Below, piece by piece: positions 1 through 11,524 of a stretch of DNA of 64,000 nt (its first letter is position 1; each line of letters opens with the position of its first letter). The stretch is taken from the NCBI RefSeq assembly GCF_002776525.5, contig NC_045453.1:33657117-33721116 (forward strand), given 5' to 3'. Position numbers and translations under genes: made by a program. The stretch is from Piliocolobus tephrosceles (taxonomy: Eukaryota > Chordata > Mammalia > Primates > Cercopithecidae). The notes beneath the pieces are model-generated. The model ran no database searches. It worked only from the letters and a program-made list of their open reading frames with translations, and was not told the origin of the DNA.

Positions 1-271
1 CCTATTCCAGGGAGCATTTCCGCCACCAGCCTTCCATGATATTCTGGAGATACTGGCTGGCTATGTAACCTTGTGCTTTCCAAGTGCAAATAATTGGTGA
101 TACCCCCAAAACATTTCTGCATACTGCCTAAGAGACTGAGACTGTAGAAAGTCAGTATTACAAGTGTTCCAGCCCCCTGTAGGACCATGCCATATGCCTG
201 TTTCAGGTCTATGTCAGCAAAAGAACAAAGCGATGTGTGCTGGGGCACTGCTTCCTGCACTACTGTGTGCT
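1..271. other. Unassigned unique sequence
   Basis: No repeat, RNA gene or coding frame recognised in this stretch. Confidence 0.5.
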
Positions 272-400
272 CTCAAATCACCGGGTGGCATTCTGTTGAA
301 ATGCAGATGCAGATTCCATAGTTCTGGGGTGGGAGCCTAAGGTTCAGCCTTTCCACTAAACTCTCAGATAAAGCTGATGATGCTGGTTCAAAGGCCTAGA
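272..400 (-). mobile_element. MER5A-like hAT-Charlie remnant
   Basis: Seen: AAATCACCGGGTGGCATTCT near the left end, GTTCTGGGGTGGGAGCC in the middle, and GATGATGCTGGTTC at the right. These match, diverged and in order, the reverse complement of the nonautonomous MER5A DNA transposon. It is non-coding, and neither terminal inverted repeat is clear. Confidence 0.6.
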
Positions 401-529
401 TAATATTATTATAGCTGAGCTTTCTATCAAAACTTAGTCAAAGTGAGATGACAGTATTCAAATTAAGTCATGAACTGAACAAATTCATTACCTATCCAAT
501 GGACGTATGGAAATAGAAATCAAGAAACC

Positions 530-712
530 CAGATTTTCATATAACCTTAGACTAGTTACTTCACCTCTCTGTACCTCAGTGTCCTCATTTATAGAAGGGG
601 TAACATTAATAGCATCTGCCTTGTATCATAATTGTGAGGCTTAACTGAAAAAATACATGTAATCTCTGAGCAGAATGTCTTACACAGAATGAGCACTCTG
701 TAAGTTCTAGAT
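530..712 (+). mobile_element. MIR SINE fragment
   Basis: The series TTCACCTCTCTGTACCTCAG, then a TCCTCATTTATAG-type segment, then GTGAGGCTTAACTG, follows the conserved core and 3' part of the mammalian MIR SINE in sense orientation. It is old and diverged, and predates the primates. Confidence 0.8.
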
Positions 713-719
713 GACAGGA

Positions 720-1180
720 TAATTGCTGACGAGAGAAATGATGATGTTGCTGGTAGTGGTGACGATGTCAATTGTGATGATGATAAAAATGGTGGTGATG
801 ATGGGGATGATAACAACGGTAATGAGGATGGTGGTGATGATAAAACTGATGATGAAGATAATGGTGATGATGATGGTGTTGATAAAACTAGTGATGATGG
901 GCCGGGTGCGGTGGCTCACGCCTGTAATCCCAGCATTTTGGGAGGCCGAGGCAGGCAGTTCATGAGGTCGGGAGATCGAGACTATCCTGGCTAACAAGGT
1001 GAAACCCCGTCTCTACTAAAAATACAAAAAAATTAGCCGGGCGTGGTGGCTCATACCTGTAGTCCAAGCTACTCAGGAGGCTGAGGCAGGAGAATGATGT
1101 GAACCCAGGAGGCGGAGCTTGCAGTGAGCCAAGATCACACCACTGCACTCCAACCTGGGCAACAGAAGGAGACTCTGTCT

Positions 1181-1220
<40 letters not shown>

Positions 1221-1640
1221 AGTGATGATGATGATAGTGATGATAAAACTAGAAATGATGCTGATGCCAATGATAAAACTAGTGATGCTGATGATGGCGA
1301 TGATAAAACTAGTGATGGGATGGTGTGATGAGGATGATGGTGATGATGATAAGATGATGATGGTTTTGAGGATGGTAACAGTGCTACTGGTAGTGATGAT
1401 GATGATGATGATGGTGATGATAGTGATGGTGATGATGGTGATGGTGATTATGATGACATTGATGATGATGATGTTAAGAGGAGGCTGACAATGATGAGGA
1501 TGGTGATGTTACTGGTGGTGGTGGTGATGATGATGATAATGCCTATGATGATTCTGTGATGACGGTCGTGAAGGTGATCATAGTGACGGTGATAGTGATG
1601 AGGGTGAAGATGATGATGGTTATGGTAATAATGATGATTT
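720..1640 (+). repeat. Degenerate (GAT)n trinucleotide tract with longer-period units, split by an Alu
   Basis: Nearly every triplet is GAT, GGT, AAT or a variant. A longer unit containing GATAAAACTAGTGATG recurs at about 881, 1215, 1277 and 1304. The AluY at 900-1218 interrupts the tract. Frames here translate into Met/Val/Asp-rich or His-rich strings and are composition artefacts, not genes. Confidence 0.9.
900..1218 (+). mobile_element. AluY, full length, inserted in the GAT tract
   Basis: Starts GGCCGGGTGCGGTGGCTCAC. It has both monomers, the internal RNA polymerase III promoter region, and a 37-base poly(A) tail (1182-1218). A target-site duplication, AAAACTAGTGATGATG, lies at 884-899 and 1215-1230. 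The AluY assignment rests on the GAGATCGAGAC and GCGGAGCTTGCAGTGAGCC segments. Confidence 0.95.
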
Positions 1641-2741
1641 TCTGTATATTCAGTCAAATATGTTGTGTGACCATAGAAAAGGGAGTGATTCTATCACTTG
1701 CATCAAAAAGTAGGCAACAGGTGGGCCTAGCCTGCAAGGAAGCATACAGCATACCAGGCAAACAAATGGAAGAAAGTAATCACTCAATACAGAGAGAATC
1801 GTGTCTGCAAACATAGATTAGTAACAGGCCAGGGTTTGGGTGGAATACATGGAGCTTCCCATTCTTGAGGATGCATGACTGCAGGCCCCAGCACCCTTGG
1901 TTTGCTGAATGGACATGAGGAAGGCTGATCTTCTATTCCAGTCTGGCCCGTCACTGGTGTCCTTGCTACAACCACTCTTGAAAAGAAGCTGCTGCTAGAA
2001 CCTTGGAGGATGAGGGGATCTACCCAGTGCTTCACTCTAGAGCTGTGGGACTTGATTGATTGGTCTGACTCCTGCGTGCTTTTCTTGGAGTGGATTTTTG
2101 AAGGTTATTTGTTTGTCTGTGCCGGAGTAGTCACCTCACAGCGCAACTTCCTTTCAAATCAGCTGGGACATTTCAGGCTTCCCTGCCTCATAGGACCCTG
2201 GAGAATTGATTGCCCTGGAAATCCAAGCGTTAAATAACATGTACGGGGCTTTAAACAATTTCAGCTCCCCTTGGTTCTAACCAAGCACACTTTTGAATTA
2301 AGAAATAAATGCAACTCTTTTATGAAAAAGAAAATCGAACAAATTGCACAAAATTACTACAAGACCAAAAAGAAAATCTCTCACTCAAGCATTAGAACAA
2401 GATGAGTATAATATATATTATTACTATTTAATTGCATTGGTGGTGAAATAGTGCTTGGAACATACACATCACTGCTTAGAGAGGGGAACAATGGCAGAAA
2501 GCAACAACTAAATTAAAACTAGTATATATGTTTTCCAATGGGAGAATATATGCAATTCCAGAAGAAAGAACAACATCTGTCTATTAACATGGATAGATCT
2601 CTAAGTCGTAGAGTAAAAGAGGGTGGATTTTCAGATTGATTCCAATTGATTAGACTGTGTGTTTTCTACAGGAATATATTGATATGTAAAAGTTTTTAAA
2701 GCTTAGAAAAATACACAGGGAAATTTTAGTTTTCTTCGAAA
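1641..2741. other. Unassigned; possible old L1M fragment at the right
   Basis: 1641-2280 shows no recognisable element. About 2290-2700 is A/T-rich and contains ATGGATAGATCTCTAAG, reminiscent of old L1M ORF2/3' sequence in sense orientation. The match is weak. Confidence 0.35.
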
Positions 2742-3179
2742 GTTTCTATCTTTCTTTCTCTTTTCTTTCTTTCTTTCTTTTTTTTTTTTTTTTTTGCCAA
2801 CCATTCATTTATGTTGAATCTTTCCACATATTTTTTGGAAATGGAGCCCATGTGCAGAGTGTCCACACAGGTGTGTTGTGTGGTGCTGAGCTTTGGGATA
2901 CAGATGGTCCCGTCACCCAGGTGGGGAGCATAGTACCCAATAGGTAAGATTTTCAGCCCACTCTCCCCTATTCCCCCTCCCCTATCTAGTAGTTCCCGGT
3001 AGTTCCCAGTATCTATTGCTCCCATCCTTATGTCTATGTATATTCAATGTTTAGCTCCCTCTTGTGAGCACATGCAGTATCCGGTTTTCTGTTCTCACAT
3101 TAATTCTCTTAGGATCATGGACTCCAGCTGCATCCATACATCTTCTTAAGATAATTTATTCATCTCTACTTATGTAGTT
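2742..3179 (-). mobile_element. L1PB/L1MA-type 3' end, antisense
   Basis: A CTTT-rich and T-rich stretch (2742-2795) is the complement of the A-tail. It is followed by GCTGAGCTTTGGGATACA, GTCACCCAGGTGGGGAGCAT and CTCCAGCTGCATCCATAC, a series typical of the antisense 3' UTR and ORF2 end of primate-era L1. It is 5' truncated; an Alu inserted at its right edge. Confidence 0.8.
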
Positions 3180-3462
3180 TATTTTTTTTTTTTTTTAGAC
3201 GGAGTCTCGCTCTGTTGCCCAGGCTGGAGTGCAGCGGTGCAATCTCGGCCTCCCGGGTTCATGCCTTTCTCCTGCCTCAGCCTCCCGAGTAGCTGGGACT
3301 ACAGGCGCCCACCACCACACCCAGCTAATTTTTTTGTATTTTTTAGTAGAGACGGGGTTTCACCGTGTTAACCAGGATGGTCTCGATCTCCTGACCTCGT
3401 GATCCACCCACCTTGGCCTCCCAAAGTGCTGGGATTACAGGCGTGAGCCACCGCGCCCAGCC
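3180..3462 (-). mobile_element. Alu, antisense, with a small internal deletion
   Basis: Poly(T) is followed by AGACGGAGTCTCGCTCTG and ends at GAGCCACCGCGCCCAGCC. About 15 bases are missing after GCAATCTCGG. The target-site duplication CTTATGTAGTT is at 3169-3179 and 3462-3472. Confidence 0.95.
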
Positions 3463-3472
3463 TTATGTAGTT

Positions 3473-3799
3473 AATTTTTAAGGTCCTAAACTTGAAGGCC
3501 ATGAGAAATGTCTTAGGAAATGATCCTCTTCTGGAATTTGGTTCCTTTTTGCAGCTGATAAGGAGTCGTTCTACCAATGCAAGCACATGGTGTGGCTTAG
3601 TTACTTGGACACTTCTATGAAACGAACAGACACAACTGGGAGGAAAACCAGCACCCAGGGAAGAGATCAAAGCTAGGGAGCTCTCCTTGAGTAATTTAGG
3701 GGGATGATAAATTGGTGACTTTTCACTGCAAGACCCACTGTTTTCTTAGTTTCCTCTCCCAACTCTGCTATTTGCCCCCACATCCTAAAGGAACCTTTC
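3473..3799. other. Unassigned sequence
   Basis: Nothing recognisable. It separates an Alu from an L1 3' end. Confidence 0.5.
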
Positions 3800-4560
3800 T
3801 TTTTTAAATATATTTTAAGTCCCAGGATACATGTGCAGAATATGCAGGTTTGTTACACAGGTATACATGTGCCATGGTAGTTTGCTGCACCTATGAACCT
3901 GTCATCTAGGTTTTAAACCCTGCCTGCATTAGGTATTTTTCCTATGCTCTCCTTCCCCTTGGCCCCCACCTTCTGATAGGCCCTGGTGTCTGTTGTTTCT
4001 CTCTCTGTGTCCATGTGTTCTCATTGTTCAACTCCCACTTCTGAGTGAGAACATGTGGTGTTTGGTTTCCTGTTCCTGTGTTAGTTTCCCGAAAATGATG
4101 GCTTCCAGCTTCATCTATGTCCCTGCAAAGGACATGATCTCCTTTTTCATGGCTGCATAGTATTCCATGGTGTATTTGCTGGACATTTTCTTTATCCAGT
4201 CTGTCACTGATGGGCATTTGGGTTGGTTCCAAGTCTCTGCTATTGTAAATAGTCCTGCAATAAACATGTGTGCATGTGTCTTTATAGAATGATTTATAAT
4301 CCTTTGGGTATATGCCCAGTAATGGGATTCTTGGGTCAAATGGTATTTCTGATTCTAGATCCTTGAGGAATTGCCTCACTTTTCCACAATTGTTGAACTA
4401 ATTTACACTCTCAGCAATAGTGTAAAAGTGTTCCTATTTCTCCACAGCCTCACCAGTATCTATTGTTTCCTGACTTTTTAATAATCACCATTCTAACTGG
4501 TGTGTGATGGTATCTCATTGTGGTTTTGGTTTGCATTTCTCTAATGACCAGTGCCTTTCA
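3800..4560 (-). mobile_element. L1PA/L1PB 3' end with ORF2 C-terminus remnant, antisense
   Basis: From left to right: the complement of the L1 3' UTR (CATGTGCAGAATATGCAGG, ACATGTGCCATGG), the 'GTGTTCTCATTGTTCAACTC' block, then ORF2. The minus-strand frame at 4115-4339 encodes the familiar C-terminal residues ETWNQPKCPS, DWIKKM and YTMEYYAAM. The copy is heavily 5' truncated (about 760 bp of roughly 6 kb) and cannot encode a working reverse transcriptase. Confidence 0.92.
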
Positions 4561-4724
4561 ACTTTCAATTCTCCAAGGACTCTGTAGGTGTAAGCACCAG
4601 CTAAAGTATCACTGCCTGATCCAAGACCCTTTTCAGACACATGTGTGCATTTTGATGAGTGATGTTTGTTAAGGATAGCATTTTTGCCCATGATACCCAA
4701 TGTGAATGTTTGTGGCGATATAAC
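4561..4724. other. Unassigned sequence
   Basis: No element recognised. It lies between an L1 end and an MLT1 fragment. Confidence 0.4.
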
Positions 4725-4881
4725 CTTCAGGGAAGCTATTAAGGTTAACTGAGGCCCTAAGGGAGGGGCCTTGATCCCCTATGACTGGTGTGCTTGTCAG
4801 AAAAGGGGAGATCCCAGGGACACCTGTGCATATAGAGAAAAAACCATGTGCAAAAAGAGAGATCTCAGGAGAAACCAAAAC
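4725..4881 (+). mobile_element. MLT1 (ERVL-MaLR) LTR fragment, sense
   Basis: GTTAACTGAGGCCCTAAGGG, GACTGGTGTGCTTGTCAGAA and CTCAGGAGAAACC follow the middle part of an MLT1-class LTR in sense orientation. It is truncated on both sides and abuts an antisense MLT1 LTR. Confidence 0.65.
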
Positions 4882-5333
4882 TGTGTTAGTCTTCTTGGGC
4901 AGCCATAGCAAAATACCACAGACTGGGTGGTTTAAACAACAGAAACGTATTGTCTCATGGTTCTGGAGGCTGGAAGTCCAGGATCAAAGTGTAGTCAGGG
5001 GTGGTTCCTTCTGAGGGAGAATCTGTTCCACGCCTCTCCCAGCTTCTTGCTATCTACTGCCTGTGTTTGTCATTTCTTGGCTTGTGGAAGCACCTGCCTT
5101 CCTCCTCCTGGGGCCTCTCCCTGTGTGTGTATCTGTGTCCAAATTTCATCTTTTTATACAGACACAAGTCACATTGAATTAGAGGCTTACTCTACTTCAG
5201 TATGATCTTATCTTAACTAATTACATCTGCAATGACCCTGTTCCCAAGTAATACCACAGTTTTAGGTACCGGGGCAAGGACTGTCACGTATAAATTTGGG
5301 AGAGATGAGGGGGACATAATTCAATCCATAAGA
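4882..5333 (-). mobile_element. MLT1 (ERVL-MaLR) solo LTR, antisense
   Basis: Starts TGTGTTAGTCTTCTTGGGC. It continues with ACCACAGACTGGGTGG, TTCTGGAGGCTGGAAGTCCA and GGGGCCTCTCCC, and ends near CAATCCATAAGA. This is the complement of an MLT1 LTR over almost its whole length. It is a non-coding retroviral-like relic with no internal region beside it. Confidence 0.88.
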
Positions 5334-5349
5334 AATGGCCTTTCAAAAT

Positions 5350-5468
5350 GCTAAGAAATCCACTGGAATGTAATCTTCATGAAAACATGCCTCAATCACT
5401 ATAGTAGTATCAGTAACTTGCACCAAGTAATAGCTCAATAAATATTCATTAAATAAAATAATGAACTC
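5350..5468 (+). mobile_element. L2 LINE 3' end fragment
   Basis: CACTGGAATGTAATCTTCAT and AATAGCTCAATAAATATTCA match the 3' terminus of L2 (the usual 'agaatgtaagctcc ... gctcaataaatatt' pattern), sense orientation. Confidence 0.7.
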
Positions 5469-5469
5469 A

Positions 5470-5785
5470 GGCCGGGCATGGTGGCTCATCCCTGTAATTT
5501 CAGCACTTTGGGAGGCTGAGGCGGGCAGAACACGGGTTCAGGAGATCGAGACCATCCTGGCTAACACGGTGAAACCCTGTCTCAACTAAAAAATTACAAA
5601 AAATTAATGGGGTGTGGTGGCATGTGCCTGTCGTCCTAGCTTCTCGGGAGGCTGAGGCAGGAGAATTGCTTGAACCCAGGAGGCAGAGGTTGCAGTGAGC
5701 CAAGATCATGCCACTGCACTCCAGCCTAGTGACAAAGTGAGACTTTGTCTCAAGTAATAATAATAATAATAACAACAATAACTTC
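5470..5785 (+). mobile_element. Alu (S/Y type) with AAT-expanded tail
   Basis: Begins GGCCGGGCATGGTGGCTCAT and runs through both monomers. The A-tail (about 5752-5785) has evolved into an (AAT)n/(AAC)n microsatellite. Confidence 0.93.
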
Positions 5786-5814
5786 AAGTCATATATAAAA
5801 ATGCCATCTATCGT

Positions 5815-5980
5815 ACATTAATCTAGGAAGTATATATGGAATTCTTATCACGTGCCATTTAGAGCCAAGTGCTAGGAACACAACAAAGAACAAGACGGGC
5901 ACATTTGATGCCCTTGAGAGCTTACAACTTTCAAAAGGATAATTAAATACAAGTATGCAAGCAAATGTTATCAATAACCT
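5815..5980. mobile_element. Ancient L2/MIR-class fragment
   Basis: The order CACGTGCCATTTAGAGCCAA, GTGCTAGGAACACA, GCCCTTGAGAGCTTACA resembles the common 'gccaggcactgtgctagg ... ccctgccctcaaggagcttaca' ancient mammalian repeat. Exact family uncertain. Confidence 0.55.
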
Positions 5981-6199
5981 GGAACTGAAAATTTAGGATA
6001 TCATGTCTTGGATTGGAAACAATAAATATTTTGAAAATTCAAATTCTCCCCAATAATCTGTCTCTAACCAAATTCCTAGCATAGGGTTTTTTTCTGGGGT
6101 GGGGGAAGCTAACAAACTATTCCTAAATTTCCAAATAAGAAAGAATTAGAAAGAATAAGTAGCAGAAATTGATATGCTAAAAAAGATAACTTATATGTA
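5981..6199. other. Unassigned A/T-rich sequence
   Basis: No element recognised. Confidence 0.4.
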
Positions 6200-6700
6200 T
6201 CTGATCAGACATATTCCAAAATAATAAAAGTTTTGCAAGATGGAAAGAGTTCTGGAGAATGGATGGTGGTGATGGCTGCACAACAGTGTGAAGTTATTTA
6301 GTGCCATTGAACAATGCATTTAAAAATGGTGAAGATGGGGCCGGGTGTGGCGTCTCACACCTGTAATCCCAGCATTTTGGGAGGCTGAGGTGGGTGGATC
6401 ACTTGAGGTCAGGAGTTCAAGACCAGCCTAACCAACATGGTGAAACCCTGTCTCTACTAAAAATATAAAAATTACCTGGGCATCGTGGCAGGTTCCTGTA
6501 ATCCCAGCTACTCGGGAGGCTGAGGCAGCAGAGTCACTTGAACCTGAGAGGTGGAGATCGCAGTGAGCCGAGATTATGTCATTGCACTCCGGCCTGGAAG
6601 ACAAGAGCAAGATTTCAATTAAAAAAAAAAAAAAAGTAGTGAAGATGGTAAATTTTAGGTTGTGTGTATTTTACCACCATATATAAAAGTTGTAGCAAAG
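6200..6700 (+). mobile_element. L1M 3' UTR end, interrupted by an Alu
   Basis: GAGTTCTGGAGAATGGATGG, GGCTGCACAACAGTGTGAA and the resumed GGTAAATTTTAGGTTGTGTG after the Alu follow the 3' UTR of medium-age L1M elements, sense. Confidence 0.75.
6339..6635 (+). mobile_element. AluS, full length, nested in L1M
   Basis: GGCCGGGTGTGGCGTCTCAC to poly(A) at 6621-6635. The duplicated target site GTGAAGATGG lies just before (to 6338) and just after (to 6648). Confidence 0.93.
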
Positions 6701-6719
6701 TTATAAAAATAGATCACTG

Positions 6720-7680
6720 GAATAAGGACATACTCCAGCACATTAGAATAATTAAGTACAGAATACAGTTTAGCTGTCATGTTAACAGAGGAGGAACTAT
6801 GGCACAAATGGTGATGGGATACATCAAGCCTTAGAGAAAAAGAAACTTGTTTAAAATCTCATTTTACATCAAGTAAATCCAGATGCATTAAAACTTAAAT
6901 GTAAAAAAGAGCCAAGGCGGGCAGAGGACAAGGTCAGGAGATCGAGACCATCTTGGTTAACACAGTGAAACCCCGTCTCTACTGAACATACAAAAAATTA
7001 GCTGGATGTGGTGGCAGGTGCCTGTAGTCCCAGCTACTCAGGAGGCTGAGGCAAGAGAATGGCGTGAACCCAAGAGACCGAGTTTGCAGTGAGCTGAGAT
7101 CGCGCCACTGCACTCCAGCCTGGGCGACAGAGTGAGACTCCGTCTAAAACAAACAAACAAAAAAGCCATCAAAGTGATAGAAGAAAATTTAGTTGAGTAG
7201 TAGACAACATTGCTGAAAGAGGACATTTTTTAAAGCACGACACTAGAAATACCAAATACAAAGTATTGATAGATTTGACAAAATAAAAATAAAATCCTTG
7301 CGTCACACACACACAAAGCTATCCAAGGTATAAGTCAAATTGGGAATACACTTACACCGTGTATGACAAACAACATCCTTAGTACGTAGATATTCTCACC
7401 ATGTGTTGTGACATGAACTCACATATTTTTTTACAAAAGAGGAGATACATTTAACCTATTCATAAAGATCAGTTAAGAAGAAGTAACTACAAATGAAGTA
7501 AGGAAACTATCTTCACCCATCAGATTGAAAAAATTCAAAATGAATGAAAATTACAAGCTGGCAACCTTCCTTGCATGTGGTTTTGTAAAACATTATCAAA
7601 ATTTAATACATGCCTTTATTTAAATACAGCAATTACATTGTCCATAATCACACATAGGTACAAAAACATATGAAGATTAA
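6720..7680 (+). mobile_element. L1M ORF2/3' fragment, sense, split by an Alu
   Basis: AAATCCAGATGCATTAAAAC with GCCATCAAAGTGATAGAAG after the Alu, GATAGATTTGACAAAATAAA and CCCATCAGATTGAAAAAATT follow the distal ORF2 of old L1M in order. All frames are disrupted. It appears to be a different copy from the L1M at 6200-6700. Confidence 0.7.
6912..7160 (+). mobile_element. AluY, 5' truncated
   Basis: Starts inside the left monomer at CCAAGGCGGGCAGAGGAC and runs to CCGTCTAAAACAAACAAAC. The first ~55 bases of a full Alu are missing. A/G-rich AAAAAAGAGCCA before and AAAAAAGCCA after may be the target duplication. Confidence 0.88.
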
Positions 7681-7970
7681 AAGTGACCAGTAGAAACAAG
7701 CCAAAAGGACATAGGGCATTTTGATGCGAAGTTTTGAAGTCCCTGAATACATTTTGCCATGAGAAAAGTCTTCTTCCTGCATGTGGTTTGTCTCCATAAA
7801 CACGTGCTTACACTGTCAACACATGCACAGGAAACAGAACGACTGTTTTGTGCTTCTTTTAGAAGTGATTTCCTCTGGGATTGTTGAATCTCTGAAAGCT
7901 TCCTTGTGTACACCCACCCGCTCCTATCACATTCTTAAAGACCGATTTTCATGAAGTGACCCTAAATGAT
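7681..7970. other. Unassigned sequence
   Basis: No element or gene recognised. Confidence 0.45.
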
Positions 7971-9600
7971 ACATTGCACCATTACTTCGGGATGTTCAGA
8001 ATAATTTTTCCATTTTTGTATTGTTTGTTTCATTTATTGTGTTTTTATTCTCTATTTTATTTGGTTCTACTCTAATCTTTAGTAGTTCACTCTTCCTGCT
8101 TCCTTTGGGATTAGTTTACACTTCTTTTTCTAATTTCTTAAGGTGCGAAGTTAGGTTATTAGTTGGAGACTTTTTAAAAAATACATAGGTATTTATAGTT
8201 TAAATTTTGTTCTAAACACTGTTTTAGTTATATTCTATAGTTTTGGCGTATTGTGTTTTTACTTTTAGTTGTTTCAGAGTATTTTCTAATTTCTTTTGTA
8301 ATTTCTTCTTTTACCTATTGATTATGTGGTAGTGTGTTGTTTAATTTCCACACATTTGTGAATTTCCCACTTTTCCTTTTGTCAGTGATTTCTGATTTAA
8401 TTCCACTGTGGTCAGAGGGTCTACTTTGAATGACTTCAATCCTTTTACGTTTACTATATCTTGATTTATGGCCTACCATGCAGCTTATACTGGAGAAGAT
8501 CTCATGTGTGCTTGAAAACTGAAGTATTCTGCTGTTGTTGACTGGGGTGCTCTGTGGATTTATTTTAGGTCTATTTGGTTTATAGTGTTGATCAAGTCTT
8601 CTATTTCCTTACTGTTCTTCTGTCTTCTGGGTCTATCCATTATTGAAAGTGGGGTGTTAAAGTCTTCAGCTGTTGTTGACTGGTCTATTTCTCACTTTCC
8701 CTCTGCCTGCCTTCATGTGTTTTCAGACTCTATTGATAGATGGATTAATGTTTATAATCATTACATCTTTCTGGAGGGTTGACCCTTTCAGCATTATAAA
8801 ACGTACCTTCTTACCTGCAGTAACAACTCTTTTCTCTTAAAGTCAATTTTGTTTGATGTTAATATAGCCACTCTTTCTCTCTTTCAATCACCATTTGCAT
8901 GTTATATAATTTGCCCTTGTTTTAATGTCTTTGAATCTAAAGTGTCTCTTGGAGACAGCATATACAGGATCATATTTTTTATCCATTTAAGCCATTCTGC
9001 CTTTTTATTTGAAGTGTTTAATTCATTTAAATTTAAAGCAATTACTCACAAAGTAGAATTTACACATGCCATTTTGCTATCTGTGCTCTATGTCTCACAT
9101 CTTTTTTTATTTCTTCGTTGTTTCATTACTGCCTTCTTGAGAGCTAAGCAGTTATTTCCCAGTGTAGTATTTAAATTGTCTTATTATTTCTTCAAATATA
9201 TTTTTCAGTTTTTTTCTCAGTAGTTTCCCTGTGGATTATAGTTAGCATCTTAACTTAAACCAATCTAGTTTGGATTAATACCAAGTTAATTTCCATTGTA
9301 CAAGGAAACTTTGCTTCAATAAAGCTTGGTTCTCTTTCTATTCCTTTGTGCCACTATTGTCATACAAATTACATCTTTATACATTATAAACCCATCAACA
9401 TGGTTTTATAATTATTACTTTTATTAGTTGTCTTTTAAATCAGATGGGAGAAGAAAGGAGTTACAAAAAAAGCACTTATACTGTCTTTCATATTTACCTA
9501 TATAGCTACCTTTATCAGCCTCTTTATTTTTTCAGGTGAATTCAAGTTACTGACTAGTGTCCTTTCCTTTCAGCCTGAAGGACCCTCATTGTATCCTTTT
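7971..9600 (-). mobile_element. L1M ORF2 internal segment, antisense
   Basis: TTCCACTGTGGTCAGAGGGT, GTATTCTGCTGTTGTTGACT, GTCTATTTGGTTTATAGTG, TCTATCCATTATTGAAAGTG and GGAGACAGCATATACAGGA are landmark blocks of the antisense reverse-transcriptase region of old L1M elements. Many indels break every frame; the 124-residue plus-strand frame at 8849-9223 is a chance frame. Confidence 0.85.
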
Positions 9601-10960
9601 TTATAAATCTTACCTTGTTTTCAGCTGACACAATAATGGTATATATTTACAAGGCACAGGATAATGTTTTGATGCATGTATACATCTATAAGGATTAAAT
9701 CAGGGTAATTAACATATCCATCACCTCAAACATTTATCACTTTTTGTGGCAACAGTGTTCAATCCTTTCCTCTTGCTATTTTTGAATATACATTATTTTT
9801 AACTGCAGTGACCCTACTGGGCAATAGAACACCAGAACTCATTTCACCTGCCTGACTGTAACTTTATACCTGTTGATCAACCTCTCCCCATCACTCCTCC
9901 TCTCTACCCCTCCAGGTTTTGGAAACTACTATTCTGCTCTTTACTTCTATGATGTCAGCTTTTTGGATTTCTGATACGAATGAGATCACACAATACTTGT
10001 CCTGTGATTGGCTCATGTCACTTAACGTTTTCTAGGTTCATCCATGTTGCTGCAAAGGACAAGAGTTCATTATTTTTTATGGCTGAATAGTACTCCATTG
10101 TGTGCATACACCACATGTTCTTTACCATTCTTCTGTTGATGAACATGCACATCGATTTCACATCTTGGTTACTGCGAATTGTGCTGCAATAAACATGGGA
10201 GTGTAGTTATTTCTTTGACATACTCATTTCATTTCCTTTGGATGTATACCAAGTAGTGGGACTGTTGAATCATATAGTAGTTCTGTTTTTAATTTTCTGA
10301 GGGATCTCCATACTGTACTAATGTACTAATTTACATTCCTCCCAACAGTGTTTAAGAGTTCTTTTCTTGACATCCTCACTAGGATTTGTTATTTTTTGCC
10401 TTTTTGATAATGTCCATTCTAACTGGGATGAGATGATATCTCATGCGGCTTTGATTTGCATTTCCTGGATCTGCAATGGGTAACCATTTTTTTTCATACA
10501 ACTGTTAGCCATTTGTATGTTTTCTCTTGAGAAATCTCTATTCAGATATTTTACCCATTCTTTAATCAAATTATTTTCTTTTTTTTTTTTTTTTTGCTCC
10601 TGAGTTGAGTTTCTTATATATCCTGGATATTAACTCTTTGTCAGATGCATAGTTTGCAAATATTCTCTCCTAATCTGAAGGTTGTCTTTTTGTTCTGTTG
10701 TTTCCTTTGTTGTGTAGAAGCTTCTTAGTTTCATGTTTCATGTAATTCCATTTGTCTATTTTTGCTTTTGTTACCTGTTCTTTTGAAGTTTTGTTCAAAA
10801 AATCCTTGTCCAGACCAGTGCCATGAAGTGTTTTACCTATGTTTTCTTCTAATAGTTTAGGATCTTACATTTAAATTTCCCATTCCTTTTGAGTTGATTT
10901 TTATATACAGTGAGAAATAAGGGTCTATGTTATTCTTCTTCATGTCTAAGTATTTTAAAG
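9601..10960 (-). mobile_element. L1MA-type 3' end, antisense
   Basis: The left part (ACAAGGCACAGGATAATG, TTTTGATGCATGTATACAT) is the complement of an L1MA 3' UTR. TTCATCCATGTTGCTGCAAA, TGGCTGAATAGTACTCCATT and the later TCTTATATATCCTGGATATT follow into ORF2. It abuts the L1M at 7971-9600 and is probably a separate insertion. A T-rich run lies at 10578-10596. Confidence 0.88.
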
Positions 10961-11524
10961 CCCTCTGTGGACATCTTTTTTCCCCGATATTTTGTTGTAA
11001 GTTTTTGGCCAAACTTTTGTTTGTCTCAATTAATACCTCATACAGCTGCATTGTTAAACAATTGCCACTGATTATTTCAACAAGCACCCAGGAGGAGATA
11101 GGCTTTTTTCAATGGAGTGAACTCTGTCAGGTCACATAACTCCAAAGTTCTGAGAATGGCTTTTCCTGGTGAGACAGGTCAAATAATGTCAAGGTTCTGG
11201 GTATGGAATTTTTGAAGGTTCCCAAGCCCAACATTTTTCTTACATTGGCTGCAAAGCTGCTACTTCCTATAGATATTGTAGTCTTGAGTTGGTAGTTTTT
11301 AAGATGACTATGGAGCCAGGTAGAAGGGGATGGAAGTAGGTCAAGTTAAAAGCCACGGGCCCTGCTATTCCCACTAAAGTTCAGGAGTTCCTCTTGATCA
11401 AATGCTCCTCAGGTTGTTTCCACCTTTTGGTGAATCTCTAGAATTCTGAAAAAGTTAATATTGAAATATTTTGTCAGACTCGTTGTTGCTTTCATGAAAG
11501 GGAATATTTACAGATGTCCTCACA
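10961..11524. other. Unassigned; possible old LINE 3' sequence
   Basis: GTGAATCTCTAGAATTCTGA and nearby words recall an old L1-type antisense 3' region. I cannot assign it confidently. Confidence 0.3.

Noticed and set aside
4115..4379. L1 ORF2-like frame as a possible expressed peptide
   Set aside because: It is only the C-terminal remnant of a truncated, mutated L1 copy.
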